Source: an uncultured Schlesneria sp.
GTDB taxonomy: Bacteria; Planctomycetota; Planctomycetia; Planctomycetales; Planctomycetaceae
DNA: 48,809 nt
Direction: 5' to 3'
Assembly: GCA_903834925.1 (NCBI GenBank)
Contig: CAILLA010000090.1
Coordinates: 1 to 48,809, forward strand
Shown: piece after piece, positions 35,382-42,733 of the stretch
Position numbering within the stretch: the first letter of the stretch is position 1
Layout of the letters: every line of letters begins with the position of its first letter
Notes under the pieces: generated by a model
The model's input: only the letters and a program-made list of their open reading frames with translations
Databases searched by the model: none
Told to the model about the DNA's origin: nothing
Program-made: the position numbers and the translations under genes

Positions 35382-35773
35382 CAGATCAGCTCCTGCGAGA
35401 CATACCGAATCTTTGGGACAAGTTCATCCCGAATGGCAACGGTCGTTGGATAGGTTTCGGTGTTGTCGAGCAATTCCTGAAAACAACGTTGGAAATCCTG
35501 CAGAAACTCGCCAAGTTTGATTCCCATGAATTCGTCACCATGGAAGTCGAGATTCTTGACCGCAGAAAGATATAACTTTTTCGCACCGCCAAAATTCTCG
35601 TTACCGAAATGAAAGAGGGCAATTGAAGCTTGAATCAACCCCTGAAGGAATTTTCGTTCCTTTCCCACAGTTTCCGACCACAACTCTTCCAGAACATCGT
35701 GGCATTCAAAGAATTCCTCTTCATTGAACAGGCGTAGGCCTTCACGATACTGTTCAGGAAGCTCGTCAGTCAC
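35381..35773 (-). CDS. DUF309 protein
   Basis: 130 residues with a GTG start at 35771-35773, supported by GAAGG six bases upstream. GLRLFNEEEFFECHDVLEELW and GLIQASIALFHFGNENFGGA are the conserved DUF309 motifs (Glu, His, Glu/Trp on an all-helical fold). Function unknown. First gene of a two-gene unit with the LON-domain gene, an association that may point to a shared role. Confidence 0.9.
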   Translation of the reverse strand: MTDELPEQYREGLRLFNEEEFFECHDVLEELWSETVGKERKFLQGLIQASIALFHFGNENFGGAKKLYLSAVKNLDFHGDEFMGIKLGEFLQDFQRCFQELLDNTETYPTTVAIRDELVPKIRYVSQELI

Positions 35774-35889
35774 GTTTTACCTTCGCACACGATGAACCGA
35801 ATTGTCACACGATCTGTTTCGGAGTGACCCCACAAGGATGGTGAATCATCCTGACCAAATCATCGATCAGGACAACAGTGATTCTAGTC

Positions 35890-35917
35890 TTGACCGTCAA
35901 TGTCAGTCCAATACCAA
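35890..35917 (+). promoter_or_regulatory. Candidate promoter for nth
   Basis: TTGACC (35890-35895), 16-base spacer, TACCAA (35912-35917). Weak -10. If real, it places the start of nth at the second ATG (35951) rather than the first (35900). Confidence 0.28.
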
Positions 35918-35950
35918 ATTGCACCGTGCCTTAACGTAAAGTGTTTTCCG

Positions 35951-36628
35951 ATGGCAAAAGCTCGTTCCAGTCGATCAGGCGATGAAAAATCTCAACGTGT
36001 CCAGCGAATCATTCACGGGTTGCGAGCAACTTACCCCGAGGCAATTTGTGCCTTGAACCATGAGAATCCTTTTCAACTTCTCGCCGCAACGATTCTTTCG
36101 GCACAATGTACCGACGAACGAGTCAACATGGTCACGCCCGCGTTGTTCAAGAAATATCCAACGCCACTGTCGCTGGCCAAGGCCGTTCCAGAGGAACTCG
36201 AAGAAGTGATCCGTTCTACCGGTTTTTTTCGCAATAAAGCCAAAAATCTGATCGGAATGTCACAGGCAGTTGTGGAAAGTCATGGCGGTGAATTGCCGCA
36301 GACGCTGGATGAACTCATCCAGCTGCCGGGTGTTGGTCGCAAGACCGCAAACGTACTGCTTGGAACGGCGTACGGTATTCCAAGCGGAGTGGTGGTTGAC
36401 ACCCATGTCGGGCGAATCAGTCGACTGCTGGGATTAACCAAAAACGCTGGTGCCGAGCAGATCGAGCGGGATCTCATGTCACTGGTTCCTCAAGAGGAAT
36501 GGATCAATTTTTCGCATCGGTTAATCCACCATGGTCGACGGATCTGCATCGCTCGGCGACCGAAATGTGCAGAGTGCCCTTTGGTCGAAAATTGTCTTCG
36601 AGTCGGATTGCCGAAGTTGCCAGATTGA
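35951..36628 (+). CDS. nth: Endonuclease III
   Basis: 225 residues from the ATG at 35951; the frame opens at 35900 but the added 17 residues are unlike the family. Helix-hairpin-helix [13 protein letters not shown] (125-137) with catalytic Lys131, and [10 protein letters not shown] with catalytic Asp150. The iron-sulfur cluster is complete: Cys199-X6-Cys206-X2-Cys209-X5-Cys215. It removes oxidised pyrimidines in base-excision repair. [17 protein letters not shown] is the usual family start. The stop TGA lies inside the -35 box of a strong promoter for the following Tat genes. Confidence 0.96.
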   Translation: MAKARSSRSGDEKSQRVQRIIHGLRATYPEAICALNHENPFQLLAATILSAQCTDERVNMVTPALFKKYPTPLSLAKAVPEELEEVIRSTGFFRNKAKNLIGMSQAVVESHGGELPQTLDELIQLPGVGRKTANVLLGTAYGIPSGVVVDTHVGRISRLLGLTKNAGAEQIERDLMSLVPQEEWINFSHRLIHHGRRICIARRPKCAECPLVENCLRVGLPKLPD

Positions 36629-36652
36629 CACGCATCGTGTTACGGATAGAAT
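36625..36652 (+). promoter_or_regulatory. Strong sigma70-type promoter at the nth 3' end
   Basis: TTGACA (36625-36630, perfect), 16-base spacer, TAGAAT (36647-36652, five of six). It overlaps the nth stop codon and would give the tatA genes a leader of about 240 nt. The leader carries an open 72-codon frame from GTG at 36660 to 36878 with no recognised family. Confidence 0.5.
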
Positions 36653-36659
36653 TACCGCA

Positions 36660-36878
36660 GTGCCGCTCTTCCCACCTGCTCTCTCGCGGGCGAACCGAGT
36701 GGAAACACGTTCGAATGAAATCGATGCGATATTATCGATCGACGAATTCCGTGCCCGGTTCGTTTTTGACTACCCAACTCGGGCTCTTATTTGTCGTCTG
36801 AGTTTGTCTCAGCCACAAAAAGTTTACCAACTTGAGATTGTTCGCCCCATTGAAATGAGGCGTTTTGCAATGTTCTGA
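36660..36878 (+). CDS. Uncertain small ORF in the tatA leader
   Basis: 72 codons from a GTG at 36660. The reading continues an open frame that overlaps nth from 36531, so the open length may be chance. The C-terminal part (IDEFRARFVFDYPTRALIC, then VYQLEIVRPIEMRRF) looks protein-like, but there is no ribosome site and no recognised family. Listed only because it lies just after the strongest promoter in the window. Confidence 0.15.
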   Translation: MPLFPPALSRANRVETRSNEIDAILSIDEFRARFVFDYPTRALICRLSLSQPQKVYQLEIVRPIEMRRFAMF

Positions 36879-36902
36879 ATGCGGAATTGAAGGAGTAGAA
36901 TC

Positions 36903-37091
36903 ATGGTTCCAACGCTGGCCTTTCTATTAGGGCCCGGTGAGATGATTTTCTTTGGAATCATCGTTCTGGTGCTGTTTGGCAGTCGGCTTCCCTCCGTGAT
37001 GAAATCACTTGGGCAAAGTGTGACGTCATTCAAAAGTGGTTTGAACGAGGGAGACGATCCCGAAGAAAAGATTAGTGACAAGAAAAAATAA
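36903..37091 (+). CDS. tatA: Sec-independent translocase subunit TatA (first)
   Basis: 62 residues. Short periplasmic start, one membrane helix (about 11-26, GEMIFFGIIVLVLFG) and then the hinge and amphipathic helix SRLPSVMKSLGQSVTSFKSG. F-G-x-x-x-L-P and the SLG motif define TatA/E. A strong AAGGAG lies eight bases before the ATG. TatA forms the pore ring of the Tat system, which exports folded proteins; the DUF1501 protein in this window is one likely substrate. Confidence 0.93.
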   Translation: MVPTLAFLLGPGEMIFFGIIVLVLFGSRLPSVMKSLGQSVTSFKSGLNEGDDPEEKISDKKK

Positions 37092-37148
37092 GTGACGTGA
37101 TAATCGTCGTTGAACTGAAACTTTGGATTTCTAATTGGGAGAACCGTC

Positions 37149-37433
37149 ATGTATTCACTCGCGTTTATCGGTAGCCTTGGCCCGGCAGAAATGCTGTTCG
37201 TCGGAATTATTGCCCTGCTGTTATTCGGCAAAAAGCTTCCGGAAGTGGCCCGCAGTCTTGGTAAAGGGGTCATCGAGTTCAAGAAGGGATTGCGTGGGAT
37301 TGAGGACGACATTGATGTCAACACCTACTCGGCTCGAAACGACAACATCAGCAATTCGCGACCGGCGCCAAAGGACGAAAGCGTCGAAACGACGGCGCCG
37401 AAGTTCGAGCCTCCGAAGTCTGAACCGACTTGA
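37149..37433 (+). CDS. tatA: Sec-independent translocase subunit TatA/E (second)
   Basis: 94 residues. LGPAEMLFVGIIALLLFGKKLP, then EVARSLGKGVIEFKKGL: the complete TatA signature, with a 50-residue acidic/polar tail containing PKDESVETTAPKFEPP. GGAG lies before the ATG. It starts 57 bp after the first tatA, so both are probably in one operon. The two differ enough (tail, hinge) to suggest different roles rather than a fresh duplication. No tatC or tatB is present nearby. Confidence 0.93.
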   Translation: MYSLAFIGSLGPAEMLFVGIIALLLFGKKLPEVARSLGKGVIEFKKGLRGIEDDIDVNTYSARNDNISNSRPAPKDESVETTAPKFEPPKSEPT

Positions 37434-37464
37434 TCGCTGGGACGACAGACGTTTGTTGTGATGG

Positions 37465-37474
37465 TTGCTACAAT
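37465..37474 (+). promoter_or_regulatory. Candidate extended -10 for the kinase gene
   Basis: TTGCTACAAT contains the TGn extension and TACAAT, 52 bp before the kinase ATG. No -35 at the usual distance, as allowed for extended -10 promoters. Confidence 0.25.
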
Positions 37475-37525
37475 CACGGTCTGTTTTGACGTCTGAGTCA
37501 TTCACGTTACGGAAAAAAGACTGCC

Positions 37526-39019
37526 ATGGCCGAGCCCAAGCGTTCGGAGATTTCTCCAGCATCGAGCAGTAGCTCGGTGGACCCGGCAAAATCGTCTTCA
37601 GTTTCGGACAAAACCCCGGGTGATGTTTCCAATACGACATTGGGCGAGTTCCGCCTGCTTCGAAAACTGGGGACGGGAGGAATGGCCGAAGTTTATCTGG
37701 CCGAACAAACGTCACTTCGGCGGCAGGTGGCGGTTAAGGTTCTACGTCCAGAGTACGTCACCGACGAACAATACGTGAAACGTTTCAGGCATGAAGCGGC
37801 GGCCGCTGGAAGCTTGAACCATCCAAACATCGTTCAGGTCTATATGGTCGGCGAAGACAATGGCATCAACTATATCGCTCAGGAATATGTCCAGGGTCGT
37901 ACGCTAAAGGATTATCTCAACCGCAAAGGTCCGATGGAGATCAAGATCGCGTTGCACATCTTGCGACAGGTCGCGTCGGCACTTCAGGTCGCTAGCGATA
38001 ATGGGATCGTTCATCGCGATATCAAGCCTGAAAACATTTTGCTGACGAATAAAGGCGAGGCAAAAGTTGCTGACTTCGGTCTGGCGCAACTGACGCTACA
38101 GGGGGAGCGAATTTCGCTGACGCAAACGGGGATGACTCTCGGCACCCCGCTTTACATGAGCCCTGAGCAGGTTAATGGCCAGCCGCTTGATTCAAGAAGC
38201 GATATCTATTCGTATGGAATCATGGCCTGGCATATGTTCGCCGGTCGTCCCCCTTTCTCGGGTGAGACCGCGATGGCGGTCGCGGTCAAGCATCTTAATG
38301 ACAAACCACCTTCCCTCAGCGAATTCCGCCCGGATCTTCCGGTGTCTCTGCGTGACTTGATCAAAAGAATGATCAACAAGAAAAAGGAAGACCGGCCTGC
38401 AGGATTCGCCGTTGTTGTTAACGAACTCAAGCAGATCATTCGGCAATTATCAGGGAAAGAGGAGCCCACGGTTGCGATCAAACCGCAAACAAAAGCGAGT
38501 CTGATTTTTGATCGCCCGCTCCGAAAGCAACTTGGTTGGATGATCGGCGCTAGCTTGCTTGTGTTGGCTTCGTCGAGCGCGATCGGATGGACAATGCGAA
38601 CGCCGGACCTGTTGCTCGTGGACTCGACGGGGCAGCCGAAGGTTCAGGATATGCAGACTGCTGATGCTCAATTGTATTGGGCGATGACACACCGTGATGA
38701 TGAGCGAGCTTGGGTCGCCCTCAAGAAATTTCCAGGTGCGTCTGACGAAATGATCGCCAGAGCCAACACAGCGCTTGGACTTATTTATCTCAAGACCAAT
38801 CGAATGTCGTTCGCTCAATCGACGTTTAATGATCTGACCGACGATCGCAAATACAAGGCGAACGGGCTAGCTGGCCAGGCCCTTTATGCGAAATTGACGG
38901 GCGACAATGATCGGGCAAGAACACTGATCGCACAGATCGATGGAATGAACACGAAACTCTTTCACGAGATTGACGCCGCGCTTAAGGATCTTCGTAAACG
39001 TCTCGAAATTGTGAAATGA
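37526..39019 (+). CDS. Transmembrane Ser/Thr protein kinase
   Basis: 497 residues. A Ser/Pro-rich start (1-38) is followed by a complete Hanks-type kinase domain (about 42-308): Gly-rich loop KLGTGGMAEVYLAE, Lys71 in VAVKVL, HRDIKPENILL with catalytic Asp165, DFGLAQ with Asp183, and GTPLYMSPEQ. One membrane helix at 338-356 (GWMIGASLLVLASSSAIGW). The roughly 140-residue C-terminal part is helical and repetitive (ALGLIYLKTNRMSFAQSTF, ANGLAGQALYAKLTGDNDRA), resembling TPR units, so a protein-binding sensor part outside the cell is likely. Planctomycetes have many such kinases. No obvious partner phosphatase or substrate nearby. Confidence 0.93.
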   Translation: MAEPKRSEISPASSSSSVDPAKSSSVSDKTPGDVSNTTLGEFRLLRKLGTGGMAEVYLAEQTSLRRQVAVKVLRPEYVTDEQYVKRFRHEAAAAGSLNHPNIVQVYMVGEDNGINYIAQEYVQGRTLKDYLNRKGPMEIKIALHILRQVASALQVASDNGIVHRDIKPENILLTNKGEAKVADFGLAQLTLQGERISLTQTGMTLGTPLYMSPEQVNGQPLDSRSDIYSYGIMAWHMFAGRPPFSGETAMAVAVKHLNDKPPSLSEFRPDLPVSLRDLIKRMINKKKEDRPAGFAVVVNELKQIIRQLSGKEEPTVAIKPQTKASLIFDRPLRKQLGWMIGASLLVLASSSAIGWTMRTPDLLLVDSTGQPKVQDMQTADAQLYWAMTHRDDERAWVALKKFPGASDEMIARANTALGLIYLKTNRMSFAQSTFNDLTDDRKYKANGLAGQALYAKLTGDNDRARTLIAQIDGMNTKLFHEIDAALKDLRKRLEIVK

Positions 39020-39215
39020 ACAATCGATGCACACGAGACCTGTAGAATGGGCTTTAGCCCGTGCAATAGAATGAACAGGCGCGAGCTAGATGCTCAACAT
39101 ACAGGATACGAATCGGCTCGATGCCCGCAATACAATATTGGGGCGAATTGCCCATGCAACAATCACTGAAGAACTGCTACCTCAAAAACAAGACATCAAT
39201 TAGGAACGGATCTCG
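39020..39215. other. 196-bp spacer between kinase and sthA
   Basis: Contains GGGCTTTAGCCC (39049-39060), a short palindrome also seen in near-identical form at 45129 (GGGCTTCAGCCC). No gene. Confidence 0.4.
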
Positions 39216-40634
39216 ATGGTCGAGTCGATTCAGGAATACGATGGTGTCGTGATTGGAACCGGCCCAGGGGGCGAAGGCGCTGCCATGCAGGCCGTCAAAC
39301 ACGGTCGAAGCGTGGCTGTCGTTGAACGTGAACATGCAGTCGGGGGCAACTGTACCCATCGCGGTACGATACCCAGTAAGGCTCTTCGTTTCGCCATCTT
39401 TCAGATGACTGAAGTGAACAACAACACGTTGTTTCGCGAGCACGGGATTACAGCCAACTTCATGCTGCCGGAATTAAGGCGGCGAGCCAAAACCGTGATC
39501 GAAGCTCAAGTCAAGATGCGCACCGCGTTTTACGACAGAAACGATATTCCTATTGTTCGAGGACAGGCAAGATTTCTTGATCCTCACACCATCGAAGCGA
39601 TGCAAGACGACGGTTCGCGAACAACTCTTCGAGGGAAGTATTTTGTCATTGCCACCGGTGCTCGTCCCTATCGCCCCGCCGATGTGGACTTCAACCACCC
39701 CCGAGTTTTTGACAGTGACACCATTCTCAAAATCGATTTTCATCTGAAATCGATCTCGATTTTCGGAGCGGGTGTGATCGGTTGCGAGTACGCATCAATG
39801 TTTCGCAACCTGGAAGTCAAAGTCAACCTGATCAATAACCGCGACCGACTGCTTGATTTTCTCGACGAAGAAATCGTCGATGCCTTGAGCTATCACCTGC
39901 GAGAACGTGGTGTCATCATTCGGCATCGCGAAGCGTATGACCGGGTCGAAACGTGCGATGATGGAGTGATCCTGCACTTGAAATCCGGGAAGCAGCTGAA
40001 GACCGACGTCCTGCTCTGGGCGGCCGGTCGAACTGGAAATTCCGATGAACTTGGGCTGGAAAATGCCGGGGTCATTCCCGACAAACGCGGCAATATTCCT
40101 GTCAATGAAAATCTGCAAACGATTGTACCGCACATTTACGCCGTCGGAGATGTCATCGGCCCCCCCGCGCTGGCCAGCGCTGCCTACAATCAGGGCCGGT
40201 TTGCCGCCAGCCATCTGCTCTGCGAATCGGGAAACAGTGAATCTTGCGGCCCTCCTCCGTCCTTGGACATCCCGGCGGGAATTTACACCAGCCCGGAAAT
40301 CAGTTCGTTGGGGAAAACAGAAAGGGAGCTGACCGACGCATCCGTTCCGTACGAAGTTGGCCACGCCCATTTTAAGAGTATTGCCCGTGCTCAGATTACC
40401 GGTCGGACAACCGGAATGTTAAAGATTCTGTTTCATCGAGAAACTTTGGAAGTCCTCGGAATCCACTGTTTTGGCGCGAATGCAACAGAGATCATTCACA
40501 TCGGTCAGGCTATTATGGCTCAGCCAAAACCGAATAACTCGCTGATGTATTTCATCAATTCAACATTTAACTATCCCACGATGGCGGAAGCGTACCGAGT
40601 GGCAGCTCTCAATGGATATAACCGCTTGTTTTAG
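39216..40634 (+). CDS. sthA: Soluble pyridine nucleotide transhydrogenase (SthA-type)
   Basis: 472 residues, standard length. FAD motif [10 protein letters not shown] at 14-23 and [15 protein letters not shown] at 43-57, in which only one Cys (Cys46) remains: the CxxxxC disulfide of true dihydrolipoamide dehydrogenases is missing, which is diagnostic of SthA. NAD motif [10 protein letters not shown] near 184. C-terminal dimerisation part with [17 protein letters not shown] and [20 protein letters not shown]. The enzyme balances NADH and NADPH pools. AGGAACGGA precedes the ATG. Confidence 0.95.
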   Translation: MVESIQEYDGVVIGTGPGGEGAAMQAVKHGRSVAVVEREHAVGGNCTHRGTIPSKALRFAIFQMTEVNNNTLFREHGITANFMLPELRRRAKTVIEAQVKMRTAFYDRNDIPIVRGQARFLDPHTIEAMQDDGSRTTLRGKYFVIATGARPYRPADVDFNHPRVFDSDTILKIDFHLKSISIFGAGVIGCEYASMFRNLEVKVNLINNRDRLLDFLDEEIVDALSYHLRERGVIIRHREAYDRVETCDDGVILHLKSGKQLKTDVLLWAAGRTGNSDELGLENAGVIPDKRGNIPVNENLQTIVPHIYAVGDVIGPPALASAAYNQGRFAASHLLCESGNSESCGPPPSLDIPAGIYTSPEISSLGKTERELTDASVPYEVGHAHFKSIARAQITGRTTGMLKILFHRETLEVLGIHCFGANATEIIHIGQAIMAQPKPNNSLMYFINSTFNYPTMAEAYRVAALNGYNRLF

Positions 40635-40661
40635 GGTTTTGACAACGTACTAAGTTGTGTT

Positions 40662-40754
40662 GTGCCACTGCATCGGAGTCTTCTCCGACGCAGTGTTTTC
40701 TCCTTCAGGCAGCCGAAGAGCACTGCTTAACCGAGGACGGTAAAGCAGTGGCAC
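40662..40754. repeat. Bipartite hairpin repeat, sthA 3' flank
   Basis: The most complete copy. GTGCCACTG at the left and CAGTGGCAC at the right bracket two hairpins. CACTGCATCGGAG/CTCCGACGCAGTG (12 of 13 pairs, TCTT loop) lies at 40666-40695, and CACTGCTTAACCG/CGGTAAAGCAGTG (12 of 13, AGGA loop) at 40721-40750. It lies between convergent sthA and the DUF6384-like gene. Confidence 0.88.
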
Positions 40755-40792
40755 CCGAGTTTTTGCCCATGCAAAGTCACCTCGGCGGCGCG

Positions 40793-41749
40793 TCACCAGG
40801 TTGTCAGCTCTGCCATGCGTGAAATCGGTTTTTCGTCACTACCCTTCAGTCGAATTTCTTCGTCGCGTTTTCCCGGTTCTTTGATGGCGAACAGCGTTTC
40901 GTTAAGAATTCCGTCCGACTTTTTGTCGTCGGCAATGCGGTCATAAACGTCCTTGGGGACCTGTTCGGCCCAGCGATCGACGGTCAATGACTGGTGAGTT
41001 TCGGCGTTCTCAATCGTACGTCGAATGATTTCACCTTTTTCATTTTTTGCGTACACGATCAGGTAATAGGCAGGTATTTCGTCTTTGAAATATCGAGTGA
41101 ACCCGGATCGTTGATCGGGATCGGCAAGAATTCGAACTTCATATGCGTCGCTCAACTGTGTCAGCAGTTCCATCAATCGATTGTTAACCTTTTCGAGTGT
41201 TTCGGTATCAAGCTGTTCTCGGGCCACTTTGGACTGGTCTTCCCAGCGATCCAATTCCTCGGTTACATCCGAATCTTTGCTGATTGCACGAGCCCGCATC
41301 AGGTTCGAGCGGATCGAACTCTCGATTCGAGTTGCTTTTCGAATCGAGCGAGCAGTTCGTGAGAACTTCGTCGTGGCGATGCGCATCGTCAGCCACCCTG
41401 TAACAAGCAGCGTGACTGCGAGAACGGCCACGATTGCCAGATGGCCTCGTCGGACATAAAGATGTGCGAGCATCAGGGACAGGCTTCCCTTTGGCTCATG
41501 GTACGTGTAAAGCGTGCTGAAATAAGCCTCAATAGCAGCGTCAACCTCTGCATCGGTGACTCGTTCGCCCGTAATGGCTGTTGTTTGCAGCAGCTTTTCA
41601 CGCAGCAGACGTTTTGTTTCATCGACGGCGAATTCTTTCTCGACCGTCTCACGCTGATTACGCATCTCCGTCGCGACGTCCATGATCCGCATCATTTCGG
41701 CCAGACTGAGCGAACTCGTTTTCTTTGCTGGTGGAGGTGTGTCGGGCAT
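40793..41749 (-). CDS. DUF6384-like membrane protein
   Basis: 318 residues. The N-terminal helical region is LSLAEMMRIMDVATEMRNQRE, then VDETKRLLREKLL and TDAEVDAAIEAYFSTLYTY. One membrane helix at about 103-122 (HLAIVAVLAVTLLVTGWLT). A coiled coil (130-205) is followed by a mixed C-terminal domain (about 205-318) starting near VRILADPDQRSGFTRYF. The pattern matches what I remember as the DUF6384 family, but the name is from memory. Function unknown. Weak ribosome site. Divergent from trpC. Confidence 0.7.
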   Translation of the reverse strand: MPDTPPPAKKTSSLSLAEMMRIMDVATEMRNQRETVEKEFAVDETKRLLREKLLQTTAITGERVTDAEVDAAIEAYFSTLYTYHEPKGSLSLMLAHLYVRRGHLAIVAVLAVTLLVTGWLTMRIATTKFSRTARSIRKATRIESSIRSNLMRARAISKDSDVTEELDRWEDQSKVAREQLDTETLEKVNNRLMELLTQLSDAYEVRILADPDQRSGFTRYFKDEIPAYYLIVYAKNEKGEIIRRTIENAETHQSLTVDRWAEQVPKDVYDRIADDKKSDGILNETLFAIKEPGKRDEEIRLKGSDEKPISRMAELTTW

Positions 41750-41905
41750 GACTTTTTGCGTATGAGGAAAGAAAGTTTCTCGGCGAGGCTACCGACCTGA
41801 GGGGCCGTTCACAAGTGGCCAAGTCCGTTCATGGTTTCGCAAGTCTGACCACAGCGGTAAGATCTTCTCACACTATCCTACTTGACTCAAAAATTCAGCT
41901 GATCC

Positions 41906-42703
41906 ATGACTTTTCAAACAGCACCAAACATTCTTTCGAAAATCATCGACCGTAAACGAATCGAGGTCGAAGAGGCCAAACGGCTGCGCCCAGAAGCCAG
42001 TTTGCTGGAACAGCTTGATGCCGCTTCGCCGGTGCGCGATTTTGTTTCGGCCTTGCGTGCGGCCCCTGACATCGGGCTGATCGCGGAAGTCAAAAAAGGT
42101 TCGCCGTCAGCGGGAATCATTCGTGCTGATTTTGACCCGGTCATGATTGCCAAGACCTACGAACGGCACGGTGCGTCGTGTTTGAGTGTCCTGACGGACG
42201 AGCACTTTTTTCTGGGACATCTCGACTACTTACGTGCCGTTCGCCAAACAGTCAGCATCCCGGTCCTTCGAAAAGATTTCATGATCGATCGCTATCAGGT
42301 ACTTGAGGCGAGAGCGGCAGGAGCCGATTGCATCTTGTTGATCGCAGAATGCCTCGACGACTGTCATTTGCGCGACCTCTATTTTTATGCGTCCGAGCTC
42401 GGGATGGAATCGCTGATTGAGCTTTACGACGTTGAAAATCTGGACCGCGTGTTAAAGCTTGAACCGGCCTTGATGGGAATCAATAATCGCGACTTGCGAT
42501 CATTTGTGACCGATCTCGAACATACCGTTCGATTGGCTAAACAAGTTCCCTCGACGACCTTACTCGTCAGTGAAAGCGGGATTAAGACTCGTGCGGATAT
42601 TGATCGAGTCAAAGCAGGTGGGGCAAGGGCGATCCTGGTGGGCGAAACATTGATGCGCTCACCAGAGATTGGTCCGGCAGTAGATGAATTGATGGGACGT
42701 TAA
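41906..42703 (+). CDS. trpC: Indole-3-glycerol phosphate synthase
   Basis: 265 residues, a full (beta/alpha)8 barrel. Conserved segments in order: IAEVKKGSPSAGII (60-73, catalytic Glu61 and Lys63), VLTDEHFFLG, VLRKDFMID (second catalytic Lys), LLIAECL, GINNRDL, LVSESGI and AILVGETLM. It closes the indole ring in tryptophan synthesis. No other trp gene is adjacent, so the pathway is dispersed in this genome, as is common in planctomycetes. No strong ribosome site. The stop is about 30 bp from the zinc-ribbon gene. Confidence 0.96.
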   Translation: MTFQTAPNILSKIIDRKRIEVEEAKRLRPEASLLEQLDAASPVRDFVSALRAAPDIGLIAEVKKGSPSAGIIRADFDPVMIAKTYERHGASCLSVLTDEHFFLGHLDYLRAVRQTVSIPVLRKDFMIDRYQVLEARAAGADCILLIAECLDDCHLRDLYFYASELGMESLIELYDVENLDRVLKLEPALMGINNRDLRSFVTDLEHTVRLAKQVPSTTLLVSESGIKTRADIDRVKAGGARAILVGETLMRSPEIGPAVDELMGR

Positions 42704-42733
42704 GTTCTTGTTTCTCTCATAATGGGCGTTTTC

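Noticed and set aside
35848-35873. Dyad TCCTGA ... TCAGGA between DUF309 and nth as an operator
   Set aside because: Only six paired bases around a 12-nt loop; expected by chance at this length.
39216-40634. Dihydrolipoamide dehydrogenase or mercuric reductase
   Set aside because: The second redox Cys is absent (GGNCTHRGT), which is diagnostic of SthA.
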